Part shown: one piece after another, positions 21,989 to 35,312 of the stretch | Position numbering within the stretch: the first letter of the stretch is position 1 | Layout: each line of letters starts with the position of its first letter | Source: Diospyros lotus | Taxonomy: Eukaryota; Streptophyta; Magnoliopsida; Ericales; Ebenaceae | Direction of reading: 5' to 3' | Length of the DNA: 64,000 bases | Assembly: GCF_014633365.1 (NCBI RefSeq) | Contig: NC_068350.1 | Coordinates: forward strand, 3,229,001 to 3,293,000 | Translations under genes and position numbers: made by a program | Notes under the pieces: generated by a model | The model's input: only the letters and a program-made list of their open reading frames with translations | What the model was told of the DNA's origin: nothing | Databases searched by the model: none

Positions 21989-24900
21989 ATGTACTTGGTG
22001 GAGAGCAAGGGAGGCGCCATAGCATGTATGGTGCTTTCCCTATTGTTCTTGGGGACATGGCCTGCAATCATGACTCTTCTGGAAAGGAGAGGCCGTCTTC
22101 CTCAGCACACTTACCTTGATTACACCATTACCAACCTCTTGGCTGCTGTGATCATTGCCTTCACCTTTGGTGAAATTGGAAACAGCACTCCTCAAAAGCC
22201 AAATTTCCTCCCTCAACTTTCGCAGGTCAGTAGCCGCCTTCACTTTTTCATGATTTTGCTGCTGTAGCCAAATAGAAAGCATTTCGTTTCTGGCTCTCTG
22301 TAATCAAGTGGTCTAACTTCCTAAATCCATCAACATTCAAATGCATTCAATCTAGCATTATTCAGTTGTTTCTGCGCTTCAGCAGCTATAGCAAGGCATG
22401 AATGCAGTAGTTTTGTGCATGGTTCCATGTAATCTGGCTTCCTGCGTGTTAGTTGTACCTTGATTTTGAACTGTCAAGTATTTATGATGCAGGACAATTT
22501 GCCCAGCGTTCTGTTTGCAATGGCTGGTGGGCTGGTCCTCAGCATAGGAAACCTGTCCACACAATATGCCTGGGCTTTTGTTGGCTTATCTGTGACTGAG
22601 GTCATCACTTCAAGCGTAACTGTGGTTATAGGTTTGATTCCCCGTTTCTTTGCAAAATTATCTTGTAGTTAACACATGATTCTGGAACTTCACGTATGGT
22701 CTATTTTGATAATGACAGGAACAACCTTGAACTACTTCTTGGATGACAAAATTAATAAAGCCGAAATTCTTTTCCCTGGTGTTGGGTGCTTCTTGATTGC
22801 GGTTTGTCTTGGCTCTGCTGTTCATGCATCCAATTCCGTTGATAATAAAGCTAAGCTTAGGAGTTTCTCCAACGACAACAAAACTGGGTAAGGAACATTT
22901 TTATCTTAGATAATTATATTTTTTGTTAAGTAACAAAGTTTTATTTCTAGTTATCCATTTATGTTGATAGAATTGATTTCACCCACCTTTAATTGAAGGA
23001 TAATTAATTTGTATCTAAATCTTTCCAACTTTTCTTGCTTTTCTGTTTGAATTAAACACTGAAACAGGAAAGAGAATCTACATTTATCTATGAGCACATA
23101 TCATTGCAGTAGTCATGCTAATTTTGAGAAGAGAAGAGCACTCACGTCATTTCATCATAATAACATCATCCAAAGAAGATTATCAAATATAAGCTTTCCT
23201 TTTCATGCGAGTAAATTGATAAATTTTATTGCAAAGAGTACTAACTTTGTTGTTGAGTAGACACCACATGCAGGGAGTTCCAGGATTATAAAATGTAACA
23301 ACTTTTTTAATCACCAAAAATACCCCTTCATTTCTTTAGGAACTTGCCTTGGTACCACCCTCATCCAAAAATGTTAATGCAACACTTCTTCTGATTTGTA
23401 TAGATTCTGACATAAATATTCGGCACCCTCGATGTTTCAAATCATTGTTCACCAATATCGACCAATCATTAAATACTGATGCTACATCAAATAATCAATG
23501 CTTGACAGGGCAACAAACATATCGATGCCAAAAGAAACAAATGAAAACATAGGTACGAAGCTCTTTGGATTTGGGTTTCTATATCTTCTGTTCCACTTCT
23601 AACAGATTGAGTTTTATCTCATCCTTTTTTTTCGTGTATTCTCATTCCATATGATGGACTGGATAGCATCTTCCTTTTCTTTTCTTCATATTTCAATGTC
23701 TATATCTTGTGTTCCCATTCTATTTGACAGAATGTCTGTCCTTTTTTATTTTTTTCTTTTTATCCTCCAATTTTGAAAATCTATAGTCAGAAGAAAGGAT
23801 CTGGAGAATGGTACTATTTCAGAAAAGGCAAAAGCTGGGACTGCGGGCTTTCTTATAGAGCTTGAGAATAGAAGATCAATTAAGGTTCTTGCACTTCATG
23901 ATTGATACTTTTCTTGCATTGTTTTCTACTTTTCCTTTTAGCATATTTCTCTAGAGCAATGTTTGACAAACTGACTAATTATAGAGGAAGTGTAAGTTGA
24001 CCAAGTTGTCTCACTGTTTCATTCTCTTTGTAACTAAATTAAAACCATTATCCTTTTACTTCAAGAGGTATCATTTTACCAGTGCATTGGTGGAACTGGG
24101 AGACAGGCAGGGGGCACAACCCCGGAAATGTCCAAAATTCTTCTTTGGCCTATGGAACAAAATCTCCTAAACTAGGAGACAGGCAGTTTCTCTGTCTGTC
24201 CAAGATCTCCTAAAGTTTATCCCGCCTCAAAATTCTACAGCCCATTATTAGTGTGATTTCTCTTGTTTTTGCAGACTTGTTTATGTTCGGATAGTTTTAT
24301 TAAATATGGTTCATCTATACACAACAACATATCAAACCGTTATCCTACTACATAAGATCAACTACATGAATGTTAGTTCACCAGTCATTATTTGCTAGAA
24401 TCATGTTTTTTGATTTGATAAGTTTTACATCAGTTGTCAGCTACTTAATGCAACCTTTCACCTATAACTGTGCTTGGGACTAAATGTAGATAGAAACCCA
24501 TAACCCGAGTTAAATGTTGTTCATCCATATGGAAACATTATGTGTATGAGTCAATCAGGAGAAGATAAATGTACATTTTATAAAAGTATGTGTATCATGT
24601 GTTCTACCCACAGTTCGATTTTTCCTTCGCTTTTGGGTTCTGTGAATGCATTTGTTTCTATTGACAGAAACAGTTCACTTCTCTGATTGTAGGTGCTTGG
24701 AAAAGGCATTGTGATTGGATTGGCCATAACTTTCTTTGCTGGGTTTTGCTTCTCGCTGTTCTCACCAGCATTCAACTTGGCGACAAACGATCAGTGGCAC
24801 GCCTTGAAACATGGCGTTCCTCACTTGAGCGTCTACACTGCTTTTTTCTATTTCTCTGTCTCCTGTTTCGTGGTGGCCATCATATTAAACATCAGTTTCC

Positions 24901-25737
24901 TCTACCACCCTGTATTAAACCTACCCAGTTCAACGTTTAGGGCTTATCTCTCAGACTTTAATGGCAGAGGTTGGGCCTTTTTGGCTGGCCTTCTTTGTGG
25001 TTTTGGAAACGGTCTCCAATTTATGGGAGGTCAAGCTGCAGGCTATGCGGCAGCTGATGCTGTTCAGGTCAGTATTAGAGTTTTCATACATCAAACATCA
25101 TTGAGAGGGAAAATTCTACCTAATCTTTGTAGTTTTGAGTCATTTTTCATTAGACCACGTGATTTAAATTTTGCATATGAGTTTTTGTTTTTTTGTTTTT
25201 TTTTGGGAACAACCCCTTTCCTTAGTTCGAAATTTAACGTCATTCACAAACTTATCAACACAAGGTCATTTTTAATGAGCTTCAAATACTACATTTTAAG
25301 TCACAAGGGTTTCTTTAAAACTAAAATAGAACTACAAGGTACATGTTAGAGTCAATAGAAGAGGTTGTTTGAAGAAGAAGAAGCAGATCATAGGGACCTG
25401 AAATGCTAATTTTAAACTATATAAGGGCCTCCATCAACATTAACCTAAACAACAAGGAGTTTGGGTTAAATTTACCTATTATAACATTCTCAGAAATATG
25501 CATCAAATGTCTGCATGCTCAGAACTTTCAGTGGGCAACATATTACATTTGCTTACGCATTTGCATTTTGGCTGGTAATATCAGGCACTTCCACTGGTGA
25601 GCACCTTCTGGGGCATAGTTCTATTTGGAGAATACAGGAAATCGTCAAAACGAACATATATATTGCTCACAGGCATGTTGTTCATGTTCATTGTGGCTGT
25701 TGCTGTTCTAATGGCATCATCAGGGCATCGAAAATGA
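21989..25737 (+). CDS. UPS: Ureide permease, second tandem copy, Walker A-like motif altered
   Basis: Seven coding exons with the same phases as the first copy: 21989-22225, 22493-22631, 22719-22887, 23509-23552, 23787-23884, 24693-25067 and 25585-25737 (TGA), giving about 404 residues. Exons 1, 2, 4, 6 and 7 match copy 1 in length; exons 3 and 5 are 6 and 9 bases shorter. It shares the MYLVESKG start, GRGWAFLAGLLCGFGNGLQF and the SSGHRK end. The cytosolic loop encoded by exons 3-5 has diverged strongly (ATNISMPKETNEN against AGDISESEPIHLN). At the exon 5/6 junction copy 2 reads SIKVLGKG where copy 1 reads AIKVFGKS, so the Walker A pattern is lost. It should be a membrane carrier for ureides and nucleobase-like compounds, perhaps with changed regulation. 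Confidence 0.95.
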
Positions 25738-26941
25738 GTAAAAAGCTGCTAACGCCCGAGGTTATTTTGTTTGCATAATCTGTGAGAAGAATTGCCCATA
25801 TTCTTCAGACCGCTGGTTAGTTATGGTGCAGTTTTAAGTTCTTGTTAAGTTATAGTCACAAGCCACAAGCGGTCATTTCAAGCAAGAAGCCAAACAAGCA
25901 TGTGGAAGAATCAATCCGGGATAATGGTTCCAGGTGCAAGTGAATCTGGGATCTGGCAAGTGGCAATGCTCCTTTCTTAGATCAAAACGGCTTCTGGCTC
26001 TTTAGGGCAAGAATTCTTTGGCATCTCTTTTAGTTTACTTGCATTCTTATTTCCATTTGGTTCCTTATTGAAGATCATGATGCTATGAATCAATTGTTTG
26101 CGTATGTCATACAGTACTTGTAAACCCTTATTGCAGATCAATGAAAACCGCAATCACTGTCTAGCTAAAAGAAAACACCACAACCACCATCTGTTGTGTA
26201 CTGTATGTATAAACTTATCAAGCATGCAAAATAACTCATAAACCACAAGTATCAGGTATTTATACACAGAACCACCATCAGGTGTGTATTGTATAAACTT
26301 ATCAAGCACTTGCAATGACTCATAAGCCGTAAGTATTAGGTAAATACATAGAGATTTGTGTATGAGCTCATTCCTAGAGAGATTTGAATCCTGATCCAAA
26401 AGGTCACTTTGAGCTTCTTCCCACAACCATATTTGAATCCTGTGTTGGTTGCTTCGTGTTTGATACGCACCAAGTATACATTACTCTGGTGTGTTCGTAT
26501 ATTTTGCTGGAACTATTATAAAAAATACCAAGCAACCAGTTACGTGTCAACGGGTGTTTTTCAGAATAATTGACATGTAAACTGCAAATTAGAAATTAAC
26601 TAGCCCCTTGATATGATATGCCTAGTGCCTACAAGTGATGAGTTGAAGCACAAGAAGGGCAAACCTAAACAATGGCCAATCGAACATTAAATAGAGATAG
26701 TCAAACCATTTTCTCCAGTTTCTCTCCAGACCAGGGGAAGGGCAGAGTCTCCCATTATCAGAACAAAATGCAATCTCAAGCAGCAGTTGTTGTTCCTCTG
26801 TGTTAATGCTGTAATTCATCAAACAAAAATCATAGCCTCAAAAGCGATGTCTTTACCCTTTAAACAGAATGGCTGTCGGCATACTTCCTCGCTTTTACCA
26901 GAACTGGCTGAATTTCATGTAATACTTGAGTTCTAGGTTTC
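25738..26941. other. Convergent intergenic region between UPS and RUS3
   Basis: Holds the 3' flanks of both genes. A diverged direct repeat is visible: units with CACCACCATCTGTTGTGTA and CACCATCAGGTGTGTATTGT, followed by ATAAACTTATCAAGCA, at about 26180-26225 and 26270-26310. No gene is seen. Confidence 0.5.
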
Positions 26942-29900
26942 CTAGTCGATCTTTTCATCCAAAGGCCCAGACATCCAATTTGCCCTCCAAATGATCGAGG
27001 ATGACAAGAGGCGTTCTATTTTCCACCCTGATGACTGGAGCTGTAAAATAAGTAGATAATAAATTTGTAAGCATCTGACATTCTCCGGTGAAAACTAATG
27101 TTTGATCACCACAATTCTAGATGGTCACTCAAACCAGATATATAAAGTAAGAACTATAAGCAACTCAGAGTGGCTGAAGTCAGAAGAAACCAAGAGGTCA
27201 ATACCTTCAGAAGAAAATTGTCGTAGTGTTTATCCATCCATGAATTGCTCTCCAAATTTGCAGATGTCTCCTTGTCAACAAGACTTGCCATGACTAGAGC
27301 ATGAAAGAAGGCCTGCAAGGCATCTGCGGCTGTTGCATCCTTGTGCATAACAATCCCAATGGTTCCATTTTGCTCAAGCAGCAAGTAGTTTGCTAGAAGG
27401 ACCAAAAATGGATTAACTGAATTAAGCCACAAATTTTTAGATGAATATTCGTGAGTGGAAAAGTATGGCATAGAGGGCAAACCTTGCATGCGACGAGATC
27501 CCGCAGAATGTGAGAGCCTCACCCTATTTGCCAGATTACAAATATGTCACATACTTTATCTATATATATACATATACATATATATCAATTTAAGAACTAT
27601 TTTTGCTTCAAAATCTATCAATTAAAGACTGTCAGGCTATCAGCCAAGATGTTTGCATTAAAGATGCTTAAAGATATGTAGAAGCAGATCTCCAACAGCT
27701 CCAATGCAATTCTCACACATTTGTCCAGAAAAAAATGCAATTGTAAAATGATGTCTAGCAAGAGTTTACTTATAAACAGGGGAAAAACTACTTATACACC
27801 TAAAAGAAGCTCTTATGGCTGATGCCATCAATTGAATTTGAGAACTCACATTTCCTGATGGTTAAGTGAGGAAACCCTGACACCTATGCGTACCCGTGTA
27901 TGCAAAAGTTTGGTGTTTTGTGAGCTCCATGAAGTGGTCCACAGTGGTAAAATGTGCTCCATGTCAGAGACTTGCTCTGGAGAAAGAACTGACAGAAAAG
28001 CCACAGAGATGCTTTCAATATCATATATAAAACATAAAACTATAAGTACATGAACATACATATAAACAAAAAATATATAGATCTATCATTTTGTATGCAT
28101 CACTTCATGCAATGTCATAGTTTGATTTTCATTATTATTATTTAGTTTGTTAGAGGTAAGATGTTTCATTTCAAGTAAACACAGTCTCTGTTTATAGAAA
28201 AATTTGACTCATTCTTCAGCTGAAAGGCAGTTAATTCACTCTGCTGTCTGTAAAAAATTTGACAGTCTTTCCACAAAATGCAGTTACTGATTCACCTTAT
28301 AACAACAATGTACGGGTAACAATTGATTTTGCTACCCCAGATAATGCCATTATGTGCTCTTTCTGGGAAGTGCTACAACAACTTTGCTAAATAAATTTTT
28401 TCTATGAAAATAAAAAAAAATAAAACAGGAAACATATTTGAGCCAAAAGAATGACAATAACAGATTAGAGTGTCACACCTTGACCAGCCTTCATAAAATG
28501 CAGCAGAAGTATGGAGCTTCTTTCACAGTTTAATGTGGTTAAGGAAAGACACCGAACAGCCCTGTAATTTGCTGGAAAAAGCCAAAATGGCCAAAGTTAT
28601 TACAATACACAGGTAAGACTTGGTTCAATTTAAATCCACATGCCCATATTGAAATGCTAATGCCACGGCGGGCTCCCAACATTCATTAGCATATCCATTT
28701 AGAAAATTTGAGAACTGGAACTAACCATACATATGAAACATGGTCAGAGATAAAAAGGAAAACCATATGGCTAGGGGGTGCCCCACTGTAACATGTGCAA
28801 GAAGCATTCCCAAAGCCATTCCAATCATTGTGGCAACTGTCTCTTGGCTTCCTTCCTGTCAGAATAAGGGAGCAGGACTGAATCAATATGAGTTATATTT
28901 GGCATTGAGCAGCAGTTAAGGTAGCCTCTATCAAAATTCAGGCCCCTTCAGGTACCTTGGCAGATATATCTGCTGCATTGTTCTGAAGAGCAAAATGCTG
29001 TGTGAGAGCAGCTCTAGTTGCTCCACTAGCAACACCAGCTGAAAGGCAGCATAACATAAGTAGAATAGATGAGAATTTATCAGCAAGAGAAAGGGCATTA
29101 AAACACCAAGTGAAAATGACTATGAAGATTGTAAAAATCTTAGTTGGAAGCACAATTCTTGACAATGAATGACGTCTCAAATTTTGAAAATCTCATTGTT
29201 AAGTTCATATACAAAATTGATTTTCAGATTCACTTGCATTCCTTGGTGACAAATGCTGAAGAATAAATCCTGAGAAATAATTACTAGATAAAAGAGGGAT
29301 CCAATTCTATGGGCTGAGGAATCATGTAGCCAGTAGTGGATAACTATCCTGAACAATCATCCTTATGATTCCTCAAACAAAATTTCTGGTGAGATCATGC
29401 TAATTTTGCAGTTCCATACTCAATTAGGGGTGACATTGCTTAAAAATTTGCAACATCCTATGCATTCAATATCTTGTGCAGCAGAGAGGTAGACAACTGG
29501 ATGGTTCCTAGCATCAATTAAGCATATGGAAAAATTTTCAATAAGAGAATCTTCCACATTCACATTCACATGGATGAATGTTATATGAGAAAAGGTAGCA
29601 CGTGTTAATTAACCCAACCAACTTAGAATTGATTTTGGTTATGGTACAAGTAGTGTGAACTGTGAATGTTGTTAGGAGAGAGGGAGGGAGAGTGGGCGGT
29701 CCGTAAGAAAATATATGGATATATACATATCTACACAAGCTGATACAAACTAATATAGCATCTGCCACTCAGATCTTATGCAAGAACTTCAGTTAGAGAG
29801 ATATCAGCTGATTTTCCAATTGCCCAAATGCAAGGAATTAAAGAACTTACTGAATGATCTGGATAAACTCCCCAGGCAAACTATAAACACAAATGCTGAA

Positions 29901-32900
29901 GGGAATAAAGGAGAAACAAGATCCATCAACATTCCTGCAACCAATACAATACCCTATCATAATGTTCAAATGCCAAAATAATGATAAGTATCACAAGCTT
30001 CTAGAAAACCACATGGCAACTGATTTAGAAAAAACAGTTTTACTGTCAGGATAACATTTCTGCCAATACTTGTAATGTAGGTCCCTCAAAAGCATGTTAG
30101 TATAATTGCTTTCCTCAATACAAGAAATGTGCAATGTAGTTCATTCTCTGTAAACCAAGGCACACCTGCACACCTATCCCCCAGTGAAAATATTATACAT
30201 TTGGATCAATAGCAAGTCCTGTAGTAGTAGTAGAGGGAGACACAGTAATCCAGAACCAGTCAACAGGGTGGAAATAATTGCCTGAATTAACTTAAACGAG
30301 AGGTAAATTTTATAGCAGTCACTCTCTAACATGGCGCTAAGGTCAATGTCACTTGACTGTTAAGAAAATGAAAGGGAACATCAATCTTCCTAATTTGCTG
30401 ATTTTCTGACTTAAAAATGAGAAAGCATCACATAATAATAATTTAGGTCACTAATTCTATGAATTTTAGTTTAGCACAGAATTAAAATCAAATTATCAAT
30501 GAAAATGGTTGTAGTAGACTTCATCAAGTAGTAGGTGCTTCCTAAGATGCCATCAATGGAAGGGAGAAAAAAACTAGTAAATTTATTTTCTTTCCAGCCA
30601 ATGAAGCCCCAAAACTAGAAGGGGAAGATTGAATGCTGGCACAACAAAACTCAAGGAATTAATTCAAGACAAGTGAGGGAATAATACCAAGATCATTCAT
30701 GAGATCTGCAACTAAACGCCACTTTTTAGAATTGCTGTCCAAGTTTGAACCCTGAAAAGAGAGAATCAAAGGTGTTATTATCCTCTCATGGTTTCTTAAT
30801 TAAACTATTAAACACTACTAAACAAAATTGTCCTTGCTAGACATAGAAAATTAAATGTCTCTCATATCAAGCTATAAAAAAAAACCCAACCAAACTGATC
30901 ACCTGAAACCCTATGTTTAAACTCAAACAGGAATTTCAATCTCGTATTGCGTGTCATGCAAAGGAAGGTAGACGGTATAAGTAATTAATAACCCATTGAA
31001 AAAACACAACTTTGTTGGTCTTGAAAGACATATTGCATTTTCAATATATATAGATATTGTGTGTATGTCCAATGGTGTAGCATCCTTAATACATAGGTTA
31101 AAATTAGATAAGGTAATATCAGGATCCATGATCCAATATCATCGGATCATAAGATCCTTCTTCCAACAGATCTTTGACACGATCTGGATTTTCTTATGTC
31201 AAAATGGATCATAAGACTGTAGGATCATGGATCTAAATCCAGATTCTAACAACTACAAGTGGCATAAGACGCATTCCATTAATTATGACACAAGCCTAAA
31301 GGATGATGGAAAAAAGAGGAGGGGTAGATTCAATTCTACGCCATCAATCTCACTCCACAGATGGGAAAACTTGCAGGAATATGAGTAGTGGAAAAGCACA
31401 TATCTGCATTTATGTTGTCCCATAGAGAAATTCAAGACAATGTATAAGTATTTGATGGAAGACCTGGTAGAATGTGAACAAGATCCCTCCAAGCATTCCA
31501 GTTAAATCCCTCAAAAACCACTGCAACAATTTCAACATGAAGAAACGTCTGTCAATATGGATATACAAGATAAGATCATCATAGTTCAGTATATATGAAG
31601 TTTTTGGGAGGATTAAGTGTACCTGAAATGTGGCCCCAATGACAGTTGCTGATCTTTCACCAACCCCAATGGCACTCAAAAGAGCCTAAAAATGGTTTTT
31701 AAGTACTGAACGGTCAATGAACCAGTGCTTTAGTGTATGTAAGGGGTCTAACACCACCCCCACCCCCCCCCCCCCCCCCCCACCCCAAAAAAAAAAAAAA
31801 CAAAAGAAAAAAGACTTACTTGGGTAGAAAGCATGGTCCGCACATAAGTGGACAGGCCCTACAAAGAATTAGAAACAAAACTGCTGTTTTATAAGCAAGT
31901 TCAAGTTCAATTATGAATAAATAGTTACAGACTTGATGTATTGACTCATAACCTGTAATGAATCCCAAATTTGAAAAGGAACATAATCTGGAGTCACGCT
32001 GCTTGGAAAGCCCTGAAATGTCATTGAAATAGAATAGACATATTATACACAACAGTGTTATATAAACTTTAAGATAGAAAAGTCCATCTAATGGTAATTT
32101 GCCTGTTGACTTTAAAGGAGTATTTGCTGATTTTTGTAATTCTTCAGAAGTTTGGGCATACAAAACATGTATCATTGATAAACTTTCTCAAAATTATCAT
32201 TGTTTTCGTCTAGGACTTGGTGGTGGCAAAAATATGAGCTGCACTGATTGGGAGTGACTCATTAGCAAATTAAACATGACCAAAGGTTTTTTTGCGAAAG
32301 AATTGGAAGTTGTGGATGAGATAGCTCAAAATGTACAAATTTTTTCTCTTCTTCCTTTCTTTCTTTCTTTCGTTTTTTCTGTTTCTCCTTTTGTCCTTCG
32401 AGAAAACTTAAACATTTTTATTCTGTTAGAACAAGAAAGTGGCTTGTTGAGATATATACTCCAGATATATCTCATTAGCTAGCTGTAGATTTTTATTTGA
32501 TTTTATTTTGTAACCAATTGTATTTTTTTTCTCTTTTCCGGTATTGGTCTGTATACTTGTATATAGGCTACTCTTCTAACATGAATACATATCATATTCA
32601 TGAAAAAAGAGAAGTTCTTCCACATTTGTTCTCCTTTCTGTGGATTCCTTCTTCATTACAGATGGTATCAAAGCAATCAAATGCTCCTTGTCTCTCCCTT
32701 TTTTTTTCATGGATTCTTCTTCAATCTCTTTGACTTTTAATATTGTTACTCAACATCTGACACCTTCTATATTGTTCTCCATCATCTCAGCTTGCAATTA
32801 ATGCCATCTACGCACTGATCCACTGTCACACATGCCCCCATATGACGACAAAATTTTCTACTTCCATTCCTCATGCCCCACCTGTCTGCACCTCCAGTCC

Positions 32901-35312
32901 TCTTCTTCAGCAACTTTTTCAATCATCAGTCATCCTCTACAAGGACTTCTCCAACCATTTGAAAACAGTCTCCAGTAATCGATCACTGTCTCCAACAACT
33001 TATCCAGCCACCGACCACCATCTTTAGTGAATTTTCAGACAACAACTTTCATTGGCAACTTTTCTGGCAACAGATCACCATCTTTTGCAAGTTTTCGGCA
33101 ACCTTTTCAATGCTCTTTTTCTTACTCTTTCCTACATGTGTTCTATTTTTTTTTTTTTATTGTCATAGCTCCTCCAAATGATGCTATTTGACTGATTGAC
33201 ACTGTTTGGATAGATTTAAAGAATTTTTCAACTGGTTGAAAGTTATGGCACTAAGTTTTTTCCATACCTAGGAGAAACCCATCAAGGCTACAAGAGCAAT
33301 GGTTAAAATTTTTGTCAAATCAAAAGATTACAAGAGAGTAATGCTTATCCTAGTTTACTACTCTGCTTGCTAATACGACCTCCCCCAACCCTTAACAAAA
33401 AAGAAGCTCGTGCACTGGGGGTGGACCTTTACCATAACTATCATTCTCATTTCCTATCAGCCAGTATGTATTGTACTGGAACGAAACTAGTACACTGAAA
33501 CACAAAGTCCGTTTCGCTTATCATACTAGTCTATACCAGTGCTACCAGTCATTATTGATTGAAAATCAATGGTAACTGCATACTGCCGGCACCTCTTGAG
33601 ATAGCTTTTCAATTTGAAAAGTACTGATGTGGAGCCTAAGTCTCTATGTCCAAAATTGAACTAGCCTTTCTAGTCTAAGCAAGCCGGGAAAAGGTTAGGT
33701 AGTCATGTCATGCAAAGCTTTCTAGGTCTATGTGACAAGACTATTTTAATTATAATAATTTTTAATGACATAAAATAACTATTTTTATTACCTTCTTTTC
33801 TTTTATTTTTGTAAAATTATAAAATCAAAAAGTAATGTTTAAATATTATTCATTGTAGTTTCAAAAATAACATTCAAACTATAAGTAATGTTTCAGTTAA
33901 ATCATAAGAATCATTAAAATATAATATTTTTCCTTACTTTATTTTAATGATTATTGAAGTATTGTTATGCTGTAATGTTAAATTGTTTGTTAAAAGCTGT
34001 TGAGATGTTCTTAACAATTGTAAAGCTTTTATATATTTCTGTATTGTCATTTTGTAGAAAATGCTATCAAAATTGTATAGAATTTTTATAGTATGATCAT
34101 TAAGCAATTATAGTGATATATCTACAAGGGTGCCTAGTACCATCCGGAGTCTATATCATTCCATGCCATACCATACCAATGACAAATCCAATACTGTGCC
34201 CTCTACTACTCCACCTACTCCATTGTTCTAAACCTCACTTCCCAATTTAAAGATGCCAAGCTTGGTAGGGCTTATAATTTCAATTGGGGTTTAAACTCTA
34301 CTAAGATGTCTCAGAAGCTTGGCCAATTATTTTTTACTATTACTACCAGCTTAGCAATCTCACGGTTCAGCTATCTCAAGGCCACCCTGCTTCACTCATG
34401 ACTCATCTATTCAATTATTTTCAAATTAGCATGATTGTCATCAATCCATCATTTTAAGATCAATATTCAGGATTTGTCTGAGGGTACTCAAACCTCTCTG
34501 TTGCACTGCCCACTTCTTATCACTCTGGTGGGTCACTATTCTGTCACTGTTCCTGCTCTGTTATTGTTTCTATGCCCTTCAAAAAAGCTACTATTTCTGC
34601 CTCAGTCGATTCATCTGCTCTTGGCACTTCTCTCACTGCAGCTAGTATTTGAGGTGTTAATTTTTGGCCCTTGATTATCTTCTCTTATTTGTTACCTCAA
34701 GTAACTCTTAGTTTATTCATTCTGCTTGCTATTATCACATGACAACCAATTCTTACACTTTCTTTAACAAAAGTGCCCCGAACCCTAAATTAGTTATTCC
34801 GTGTTTATCTATCCATAGCTACCAGTATATTTATTTGATTTTTATTCTGTAATCATAATTTTTTTGTTCCTTTTTGGTATTATCCTCTATATCTACATGG
34901 GCCGCTGCTTGTGAATAATCATATACACGAACTTATGAAGAAAAGTTCTACCATGCTAGTTTTACATTCTAACTTAGCAACACTCAAAATCAATTTTTTG
35001 CTGAAAACCTATACAAATCCTGAATTAACTCATCCATGAGTTTTGAAATGAAATAGTCAACAAAGACATGAGAGAGAGAGAGAGAGTGGGGGAGGGGATT
35101 GTTGCCTCGGGTACGAATGCTTGGAGAAACCGCGTGGAGAACTGGCTGAATCGGTTGCCGCATTTTCGAACAGAGACGGGAGAAGTAGAGCTGATGAGGA
35201 TCGTGGCCGTCCTACACAGCTTCGTCGATGAAGATCCACTCCACTCTTCCACTATCATCTCCTCCAACGGCGATGATGCCGTCGCCGTCGATGATTCCAT
35301 CGCCTCTCTCAT
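26942..35312 (-). CDS. RUS3: Root UVB sensitive (DUF647) protein, RUS3-like
   Basis: Fourteen exons on the minus strand: 35312-35106, 32012-31953, 31858-31820, 31685-31623, 31520-31464, 30751-30688, 29934-29851, 29038-28956, 28855-28726, 28571-28479, 27988-27850, 27523-27483, 27392-27205 and 27040-26942 (TAG). All phases agree and give 448 residues, close to Arabidopsis RUS3. Hallmarks are VEEWSGSSSTKLCRTATI, GFPSSVTPDYVPFQIWD, SAIGVGERSATVIGATFQ, RDLTGMLGGILFTFYQ and GVASGATRAALTQHFALQ. RUS1 and RUS2 act in early seedling development and UV-B or auxin-related responses; RUS3 itself is poorly characterised and has hydrophobic, probably membrane-embedded segments. A second in-frame ATG at 35300 is an alternative start. 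Intron 1 uses a GC donor (GAG|GCAACA). Intron 3 holds a long G-run. Confidence 0.93.
31754..31800. repeat. C-rich tract then A14, inside RUS3 intron 3
   Basis: C19 at 31763-31781 is followed by A, C4 and A14. On the RUS3 sense strand this is a T-run then a G-run of about 24, beginning roughly 20-35 bases after the 5' splice site of an intron only 134 bases long. Confidence 0.95.
32424..34985 (+). mobile_element. Degraded LTR retroelement within RUS3 intron 1
   Basis: A 237-base LTR (32424-32660) runs TGTTAGAAC to CATTACA and is followed two bases later by the primer-binding site TGGTATCAAAGC at 32663-32674. A diverged second copy lies at about 34785-34985. It shares TTTATTTGATTTT, a TTTT(C/G)CGGTATT-like stretch and ATGAAAAAAG with the first copy. 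The internal part has no recognisable gag or pol, so it is non-autonomous or heavily decayed; the LTR style suggests Ty1/copia. The right boundary is approximate. Confidence 0.65.
33371..33425 (+). repeat. SINE 3'-end fragment (Au-like)
   Basis: ACCTCCCCCAACCC, followed by GAAGCTCGTGCACTGGGGG, resembles the 3' end of plant Au-type SINEs. It lies inside RUS3 intron 1. The fragment is short and diverged, so the family call is tentative. Confidence 0.4.

Larger units (their letters stand above)
32013..35105 (-). other. RUS3 intron 1 with GC donor
   Basis: Exon 1 ends at the conserved AFVPE (GAG, 35106) and exon 2 begins at GFPSSVTPDY (32012). The intron starts GCAACA and ends TTTCAG. No GT lies nearby that would preserve the junction. 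The 3.1-kb intron is filled mainly by a degraded LTR element and SINE-like fragments. A (GA)n run lies at 35070-35086, close to the donor. Confidence 0.8.
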
